A stretch of DNA of 64,000 bases, taken from positions 43,075,863 to 43,139,862 of the forward strand of contig CM055092.1 of the NCBI GenBank assembly GCA_029204225.1, in the 5' to 3' direction. Made by a program: the position numbers and the translations under genes. This document shows, one piece after another, positions 56,690 to 64,000 of this stretch (within the stretch, counting starts at the first letter, position 1; the number at the start of each line of letters is the position of its first letter). The notes under the pieces were generated by a model, which worked only from the letters and a program-made list of their open reading frames with translations, was not told the DNA's origin and ran no database searches. Source of the DNA: Diphasiastrum complanatum. Its lineage: Eukaryota; Streptophyta; Lycopodiopsida; Lycopodiales; Lycopodiaceae.

Positions 56690-59600
56690 TCACGTCTCCC
56701 AGGTAGCATCTGACAACAGATGCCCTTTAAAGGTTACTAGATACTCTTGAAGGAGACGATTCCGCAATCGTCGCTCCCTTCGATCTAGGAATCTGTCTGG
56801 CCCATAACCTGTGGTGTCTTTCTCCTCAAGAGACACTAGACCTTCGACCAGGCTATCGCCATCGTGCAAACATTTCTTCAGTTTGCTAACATGGAATACT
56901 GGATGCACCTTGCATCCAACAGGTAGCTGTAGCTTATAAGCTACATGGCTCACCTTCTTAATTATCAACCATGGTCCACAATACCTAGGAGATAACTTGG
57001 CGCACTTTCCTGTGCGTAGCACCTTCGACTTCGAAGGGACTAGTAAATACACCCAATCTCCATTCTCAAGTTCCCGAGAGGTATGGTTCTCACGAGCATA
57101 ACTCTTTGCCCTAGCTACAGCTTTGGACAAGTTATCTCGTGCCAACTCTAGCTTCTGCTGCATCTGAGCCAAAAACCCTACAGCACTAGGTACCCTATGC
57201 GGAATCCACTGGATTGAGCTCAAATGGACTCAATCCAGTGGACGCATGTCTCTTATCATTGTACGCGAACTCCAATAGCGGTAAATGCTTTATCCAGTCT
57301 GTTTGCGTACTACTCACATATGCCCTAAGCATATCTTCCAAGATCTGATTCACTCGCTCTGTCTGGCCATCCGTCTGAGGATGCTCAGAGCTACTCATCC
57401 GCAACTGTGTTCCCAACTTGGCGAACACCTCAATCCAGAAATTTCCCGTAAACTTGGGATCCCTGTCAGAAACTATGGACTTCGGAAGACCATGTAACCT
57501 GACAATATTCTGAATAAACAACTCAGCCACTTGCAGAGCTGTGACCTTGGTCGTTGCGATGAAAGGAGCCATCTTGGAAAACCTGTCTACCACTACCATA
57601 ACAGAATTGAATCCATTTTGGGTCTTGGGTAGCCCAACAATAAAATCCATAGAGATGCTTTCCCACCTTCCTGTAGGTATCTCAAGTGGATGTAGCAAGC
57701 CCGGAGGACTTACTCTCTCGGCCTTGTTCACCTGACAAGCCGTGCAACGTTGGACATACTCTCTTACATCCCGCTGCAATCGTGGCCAGAAATAATGCCT
57801 TCTCAAAAGCTCACTGGTCTTATCAATACCAGGGTGCCCTGCGCAGGGACTATCATGGCATTCATGAAGTATCTTACGACGAAGATCCTTCACGTCTGGC
57901 ACGAAAACTTTTCCATTTCTCAATAACATACCATCCTTCACGGTGTATGTTAAATATGTACTGGTGTGTGCCTCTACGGAAGTGACAGCCTCGACTGACT
58001 CTTCCGTTTGGTCGACTACCTTGCGCGCATTAGGCCACACACGCTGACAATGCGGGTCCTTTTCTTGAGCCTTCTTAATCTCCTCCATGAGACCACTGTC
58101 AACCACAGTAAAGCTCATTTGATGCAGTATACGAGATAGTGCATCAGCGACCACATTTTCCTTCCCTCTTCGGAAGCGAATTTCCAAATGAAATTCCTGC
58201 ATCAGCTCTGCCCACCGAGCTTGGCGGCCCTTCAAATCTGGCTGAGTGCAAAAATACCTTAAAGTATGATGATCAGTGTACACATAAAACTCAACGCCAT
58301 ATAAATAATGTCTCCACACCTTGAGCGCATGTATAATCGCATACAGCTCCTGCTCGTGTGTAGGATATCTCTATTGAGCTGGTGTCAACTTCTTACTCTC
58401 AAAGGCTACTGGTCTACCCTCTTGGCTCAACACTGCACCTACGACAATGCCACTTGCATCCGTCTCTAGGTCAAAAGGTTTCTGGGTATCCACAATCTTG
58501 AGAACTGGAGCCGTGGCCACAGACTCCTTCAGGTTCTCAAAACGTTGCTGAGCTTCTGCATCCCATCGAACCACAATGTTGTTTTTCCTTAACTGGTCCG
58601 TTAAAGGAGCAGTTATCCAGGAATAATTCCTAACGAACCGCCGGTAGAACTTACAAAAGCCTAAGAAAGACTGTAATTGGCGTATATCGGCAGGTGTCGG
58701 CCACTTCTTAACCACAGCCACCTTGGCTGGATCAACTGAAATACCCTCAGCTGTCACTACGTGACCCAAATACTCGACACGAGTCTTACACAACTCTGTC
58801 TTCTGAGCGTTGGCATACAAGACAGAAGCTTGTAACTTGCCCAAAACGGTCTTGAGATGAATCTCATGCTCCTCAACCGCTTTCCTAAAAACCAATATAT
58901 TGTCAATAAAATTGATGACAAACTTGCCCATATAGTCTCGCAAGACATCGTTCATGAGCATCATGCTGGGCCATTGGTTAACCCAAATGGCATAACCAAA
59001 AATTCATAATGACCGAAACGGGTTCGGAAGGTCGTCTTCATATCGAATCCGTATTTGATGGTATCCACTTTTGAGATCTATCTTACTGAAAATGGTTGCA
59101 CCTTGCAACGCATCCAGTAGATCATCAATCCTGGGCATCGGATACCTGTGCTTTACAGTGATCTTATTCAATCCCCAAGTAAAATAGGAGAGGCAAAAGG
59201 TGAATAACTTGGACGGATGTACCCCAACTTGAGATACTCCTCCAACATCTTTCTGAATTCCTCTTCCTCTTTTAGGCTCATCCTATAAGGAGGCCTACAT
59301 ACCGGACTTGCCCCTGGAACAAGCTCAATACGATGATCAACGTTCCGACTAGGCGGCAATCCCTCTGGCGTATTACTAATCAGCACGTGTTTGAACTGCG
59401 TGCAGATGGACTTCTCCAACTCACTTGCTGGGTCACATCTGGACTGTAATGCAAATACATGTGCACTAGGGGATGCAAAAGTAAATGAAGCTTCTTGTGG
59501 TTTATTAGTGAGTGTGCTTATCTGATTATTACCAACATAAGAATCAAAACTTGAATCAACATTCACATAACACAACCACAAATACTGAATCTCCATTCTC

Positions 59601-60994
59601 TTTATTTGCATATAGGTAACAAGAGGACCCTCAACAGGTGGTCTCTCCCCCTTTAAGACATGAGACATACCCTCATGCCCGAACTTATACACATGTGATT
59701 TAAAATCTATAGCGGGCTGCTTACTTGCATGCCACCGCTTACCAAGTACAATATCAAACTTAGCTAGTTTAGTGATTTCAAAATCTAACTTCTCGGTATA
59801 CGTCTGAATAGACAAAGACGCCCGAGAGATTCTTTCATCCCAAACCTCTGTTCCCTTACCATCTGGCATCTCAACAGTATACCGGTAATCAGATGGAACA
59901 GTAGCCAAGTGAAATTTCTTCACCACACGAGAATTGATGATATTATGCGAGGAACCGGTGTCAAATAAGACGAGCACGTCATGACCTTCCAGTTTTCCCC
60001 TCATGCGTATCAGTTCACTATCTGGAAACTGATAAGCTTCCCGCGCTTTGGTGGACAAGAAACAAACTGGTGCCTCTGGAACAAGCTTCCGCACCGAAAT
60101 AGTCATGACACGACGAGTGTCCTCATCATCACTTACCAACAAGTCATCCAAAATTTCCTCATCCTTGCCTTCATCTTGACGTTGCATAGTATGGAGCTTC
60201 TTGCCCGTACGTCGAGGACAATCTTTGAATAGATGCTTGCCAAGACAGAAAAAACATAATCCGTCTTTCTTGGCCTTTTCCTTTTGCTCAGGATTGAGGG
60301 GAGACTTGTCGTAAGCACGACGAGCCATAGGAGATCCCGCCTTGCGCTTCAAAGTCTGCTGCATCTGGATAGGATCCTTCTGCGAAAAGCCTTTCTGACC
60401 AGCTTGGCCAGACTTTCGCGAACCCTTCTTCTGAGGCCAGCTTGGCGCTCCAAATTCAGCCTTGGTGCACACATTACCTTCAAAGTTGAGAGCTGTAGCA
60501 ACTGCCTCTTCTAAGGTCTTGCACCCTTCATTAAGCACCGAAGGCCTCAACTCTTCACGAAGGCCAAATATGAACTTGTGGACTACCAGCCACTCAGGAA
60601 TCTCTTCCAAAATCTTGATAAGTATCTCACGATACCTGTCAGCATATTCCTACACCATGTACTGCCTCTGACGATGCAAAAGCCAAGCATCCGTCGCACG
60701 CACATGCTCATGTGCAGGAATAAACTAAGCTCTAAAAGCTCGCTTAAACTCAAGCCAGGTGGATGGAGCCTGGTTAGACTTCAACAACTTGCGCCACCAC
60801 CTGTCAGCAAAATCAGTGAAATGGTAAGCAGCTTTGCGGACCTGCCAACCCTCATCAGTTGGGGACCGTTTCAAATCAAAATACTCTTCCCACTTATGCA
60901 ACCCCCAATTTAGAACTGAAAGTGACAAAAGGCAACTGGAAAGTAACAAAGCCAAGGACAGGTAGTACTTCCCTTGCGTCCTACGCTGGTACAC
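56690..60994 (-). pseudogene. Gypsy gag-pol with chromodomain-type tail
   Basis: Minus-strand order: gag (YFDLKRSPTDEGWQV, 60.8-60.9 kb), zinc knuckle CFFCLGKHLFKDC (one residue shorter than the usual C-x2-C-x4-H-x4-C), protease LFDTGSSHNIINS (about 59.95 kb), RT start (PPSRNVDHRIELVPG), a frameshifted part, then FIDNILVF where active RT has FLDD, so a catalytic Asp is lost. Next are YLGHVVTAEG, RNase H ETDASGIVVGAVL and TDHHTLRYF, integrase zinc motif (HDSPCAGHPG, CTACQ), core (SMDFIVGLPK, VVVDRFSKMAPFI, SDRDPKFTGNF, HPQTDGQTERVNQ), the basic C-terminus and a LLQEYLVTFKGH tail. Breaks occur near 60.6-60.7, 58.97-59.17, 58.32-58.37 and 57.2 kb. Confidence 0.92.
57205..57242. repeat. Inverted repeat in the integrase coding region
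   Basis: Perfect 14-bp arms TCCACTGGATTGAG and its complement flank a 10-base spacer exactly where the integrase frame breaks. The right-hand arm is native coding sequence (STGLSP); the left-hand arm replaces the usual VYG-type codons. Confidence 0.85.
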
Positions 60995-61590
60995 AAGTCG
61001 GTAAAGAACTTAATTTGGGCGCCAAATCGGCTTGAAAGTTGAAAAAAACAGGAAAAAAGTGGGCTGTTTGATGTCGAATTTCTTCCAAACGGCAAAAGCT
61101 TTTCACGAACGGTCAATTAGCAGTAGGTCGTCCTCCTACTAGGCCCAATCTGAAACTTTAACAACAGAAATCGGAGAAGTTATGTCCATTCCAAAAAGCT
61201 GACCTGTTTTTTGCTTGGAAACTGACTTTTAAGTGAAGCAGAGGCAAATCTGCGCCAAACCAGCGTATAATGGCTCTAAAGGATCGCTATGGATACTAGA
61301 AACATGCTCCCAAAATCTGATCAGGATCTGAGAAGACTCCGGAAAGTTATGAGCAAAAATCCTTCTGAAAAAATTGCGCTGGAGCATCTGATTTCTTTTG
61401 CCAAGTTTTTCCTCCCTCAAATGGGTGTTTGTGGGCTCCCTGTATGCTGGAACAGCAGCGCTGGAGGCCCACCTTTCTTCTCCAACCTGTCTCCCACGTT
61501 TTCTCCCTCCAAAATCCTTCAAAAACAAGCAAAATCTAACAATTTCTACACTTTCTCTCTCTAGAACGACGTTTTCTCTCTCTAGAACGA

Positions 61591-61603
61591 GGCTCTGATA
61601 CCA
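61591..61603 (-). promoter_or_regulatory. Primer-binding site of the 56-61 kb gypsy
   Basis: The minus strand reads TGGTATCAGAGCC, a perfect initiator-Met complement, two bases from the LTR. Confidence 0.95.
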
Positions 61604-61605
61604 AT

Positions 61606-61838
61606 TGTCACAAGCCAGTCTCTCCAAGCTCGTGAATCCTAGAAGCCGGTGTGTAGAATGAACCTCCCAACCATAGGCACCCCCTCCTTGAGTCCTTCTA
61701 CCTGCTATTCTCGTCAACTGGCACATGGCATCCACCTGTGGGTGATCAGTCCACTTGGCATGCCTAGCCGCTGTGACTTGTGAATACTGAGTGACTCATA
61801 GGGTACCACCCCCGTGCCCCGCCAAAGACTTGTGACCC
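61606..61838 (-). repeat. 5' LTR fragment of the 56-61 kb gypsy
   Basis: Matches the PBS-proximal 233 bp of the 478-bp 3' LTR with about 6 differences, then homology stops abruptly at 61838. Confidence 0.92.
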
Positions 61839-62322
61839 AAGATGTGAATTCTTCATCTTTCACTATTCTATAAACAATGAGATTGAGGAGAAATATTATT
61901 GCTTATTTTAAGAGTTGCCAAATCACAATTAGTTTATGATTTATTGTAACGATCAAAGGTGTGTTTTGATGTTTTATCTCAAGCAGGAAGTAGTTGGCAG
62001 TTATACCCATTGGGGGGCCTATTCAGAATATACATTACATCATTCTTTTCAAAAAAACACCCAAGAGAGCAGTCCAACTAAGACTCTGACGATGGAAAAA
62101 AGCACATTGATCCCTCCCAAAGGTCAACACACAATCTCACAAGTCTTGAAGCATCCTCAACCTCATTCGAGACATCGGACACAAGAAATTTAAATAGCCC
62201 GTCCTTGAGTTGATATTACTCCATCTCTGAAGGTGATGAGCCACATGACACTTGAGTGCTTATGATGATTTTAAACTTTCGGGATACTCTAACGTGGATC
62301 ACAATCTATTTATAGTGCATTG

Positions 62323-62325
<3 letters not shown>
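61839..62325. other. No recognisable gene
   Basis: AT-rich sequence between the truncated gypsy LTR and a LINE tail; an 85-codon ORF (61936-62193) shows no motif. Confidence 0.4.

Positions 62326-62401
<76 letters not shown>
62326..62401 (+). repeat. (GA)n microsatellite at a LINE 3' end
   Basis: About 38 GA units followed by ATTAGA repeats (62402-62415). On the minus strand it is the tail of the terminal LINE. Confidence 0.95.
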
Positions 62402-62403
<2 letters not shown>

Positions 62404-64000
62404 AGAATTAGAATTATATATATTAATGTCTGTCAAGTACCCGAGGGCACATAAGATAAGTAGAAAGTACATCAAAAAAGAAGGAGCATTGTCCATGTAG
62501 GACTTATTCCTAACAGCTAAACCAACACTAGAAAACAGAGAGAAAAACAAAGCTTAATCTCCAGCTCTGTTGAGGGTACAATATCAGTAGCTTAACCACC
62601 AGCTACACAAAGGGAAAGAGAAAACTGAAATAAGTTAGCTAACTGGCTAAGTGGATATAAAAAACTACGTGATATGGTGAGAAGCAGGTGTTGGCCTCCG
62701 GTGAAGAGCCCTGGGCCTGGAGGAGCGAAGAGGATGCTGGAGCTTCGGTCGTCGTACTGGAATGTCTATCTCACTGTCAGAAGTCTCATCTCTATCCCTC
62801 TTCTGGAAAAAGTGCGTAATGTGGGATTGGCTATGATCCACATCAGAAACATCCAATAAAAAGGAAGATCTCGGAGTAAACATCTCTCGCAATAATAAAC
62901 CAACACATCTCGCATCTGAGAAGGCAAGTGTAAGTGGAGTATCTCTGTATGAGCAATGGTATCTGCCTCTGATCTCATAGTAGGCTGGACATCGGAAAAT
63001 AAAATGGAACTCATCCTCAATCTCCTGTAAAGAGCAGCACTGACAAATCCGTAGCGGTCGAGGTGTGTCTGTGTATCTGCCTGTCTGAATAGCAAGCTGG
63101 TGAGAAGAGACCCTAAACTGACCAAGACGGTAACGCGGGCCGAAAGATAACATCTGAGACAAATAACCCGGCCGAATGGGAAGCCCGGAAACATCTAGCT
63201 TCTGAAGATGAGTGTGATAAAAATGAAGCTTGACCCGTGCTGGATCTGGGTGAGACCACACTGTGCTGATGTAAGCTCTGTAAATCTGCTGGCGGATATA
63301 TGCGTGTGTCGCATTCGGGAGATCATATATAGATAAACCCCACCTACTCAAAAGGTCAGAAACACATTGAAACCATGAGGACTTAGCCTGCTGACTAGCT
63401 AGAGTGTGAGAGGATGTGAAAGCTGTAGCAACATATCTGGATGAATCAAGCTCCGAGACTCTATGAATGAATGTGATAATCCAAAATATAGCCTCGACAA
63501 TCAGTGGTGGTGAGGCAAACTCTGCCAGTATGGTATCATGGGGAACTGACTGCTTCGCACGGATCATCCGGTCAAGCATAAGGATCTGCAAACGTGAAAT
63601 ATCACTCCAAGTATCTCTAGACAAGCCAAGACACCACGTCTCTGCTAAGTACAGAGCCACCGGAGAGACAGTGGCAGAAAAAAGGCGACAACGCGTATCA
63701 GGATCATGTACATAGTAAATAGAGGAAAACCTCTCCATCTGGACAAGAGCAGAGTGCCCCTTGCGGAGCCTAGATAGTGCAGCTGGTCTAAACGTGAGCA
63801 ATGGACCAGTAAAAAGGACACCTAAGTAAGTATAAGAGGCTACTATCTCCAGTGGAAGCCCATCATAGTAGAACACTGTGTCTCTCATATGCTGTCGATT
63901 GGTGTTGAACACCATGACCTTAGTCTTACCAATGTTCACCATCAAACCCCATGTTTGGCAGAAAGTATATAAAGCATCAAGGTGCTGCTGAAGCCCAGAT
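62402..64000 (-). pseudogene. LINE ORF2 3' half, open to the window end
   Basis: An uninterrupted minus-strand frame (62665 to beyond 64000) covers the RT thumb (VNIGKTKVMVFNT, TYLGVLFTGP), post-RT region (MIRAKQSVPHDTIL, VEAIFWIITFIHRVSE), and a C-terminal zinc motif C-x2-C-x9-H-x4-C (CQCCSLQEIEDEFHFIFRC). A Ser, Arg and His-rich end follows. The 3' UTR carries the stem-loop (62437-62450), CATTAATATATATAATT and the (TC)n tail. The rest of RT and the endonuclease, if present, lie beyond the window. No stop is visible in this part, so the copy is young or intact here; it is called a pseudogene only because it is incomplete in view. Confidence 0.85.

Larger units (their letters stand above)
56143..61838 (-). 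mobile_element. Ty3/gypsy element with truncated 5' LTR
   Basis: A 5.7-kb minus-strand element: 3' LTR 56143-56620, PPT, gag-pol 56.7-61.0 kb, PBS 61591-61603, and only the inner 233 bp of the 5' LTR (61606-61838). With the U3 part of the 5' LTR missing it lacks its own promoter. No target duplication can be assigned. Confidence 0.9.
38336..64000 (+). other. DRG2: DRG2 intron 3, 5' part (over 25.6 kb)
   Basis: Starts at donor GTTTGT and splits the P-loop codons. By eye, no sequence encoding the family's following GTPase motifs (VGKST, DLPG, NKID) was found on the plus strand, so exon 4 is placed beyond the window. Alternatively the locus is a truncated copy. Confidence 0.7.

Overview
This window is nuclear DNA of a land plant with a large, repeat-rich genome. 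A fern or gymnosperm fits best because of the very long retrotransposon-filled introns and the LTR elements primed by initiator-Met tRNA; this assignment is inference. No operon, rRNA, tRNA or CRISPR array was seen.

Host gene. One cellular gene is recognisable, on the + strand: the 5' part of DRG2, a developmentally regulated GTP-binding protein of the Obg/DRG family. Its first three coding exons lie at 7845-7914, 27456-27523 and 38259-38335. They total 215 coding bases and join in phase at GT/AG sites, covering the N-terminal helical region up to the first part of the GTPase P-loop. Intron 1 is 19.5 kb, intron 2 is 10.7 kb, and intron 3 runs past the window end (over 25 kb). A site II element and a telo-box lie about 300 bases upstream of the ATG. 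They are followed by a probable 195-bp 5'-UTR intron built of tandem repeats.

Layout. 1-6400: decayed Ty1/copia and Ty3/gypsy fragments. 6400-7914: intergenic DNA, promoter, 5' UTR and exon 1. Intron 1: a LINE split by a gypsy element, itself split by a second, younger gypsy element (three layers, with target-site duplications TGAAG and probably CTGAT), then LINE, copia and gypsy fragments. Intron 2: a gypsy element inserted into a copia element, a copia RT fragment, and a deleted element reduced to PBS plus PPT. Intron 3: an orphan ORF, a hAT BED-finger fragment, a 59-nt fold-back, an RT-less gypsy, many LINE fragments, a 62-bp minisatellite, a G-quadruplex-prone compound microsatellite, a nearly full-length gypsy (56.1-61.8 kb), and a LINE open to the window end.

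How the parts relate. Everything after 7845 lies inside one transcription unit, and most insertions are antisense to it. The most unusual signal is one LINE family. Its 3' ends share a short stem-loop, and in four copies the (GA)n·(TC)n microsatellite follows the 3' end directly. The 5' ends of two copies abut the microsatellite tail of an older copy, which suggests targeting of such tails. A second recurrent signal is a gypsy derivative that keeps gag and the integrase C-terminus but has no recognisable reverse transcriptase. Most element ORFs carry stops or frameshifts.
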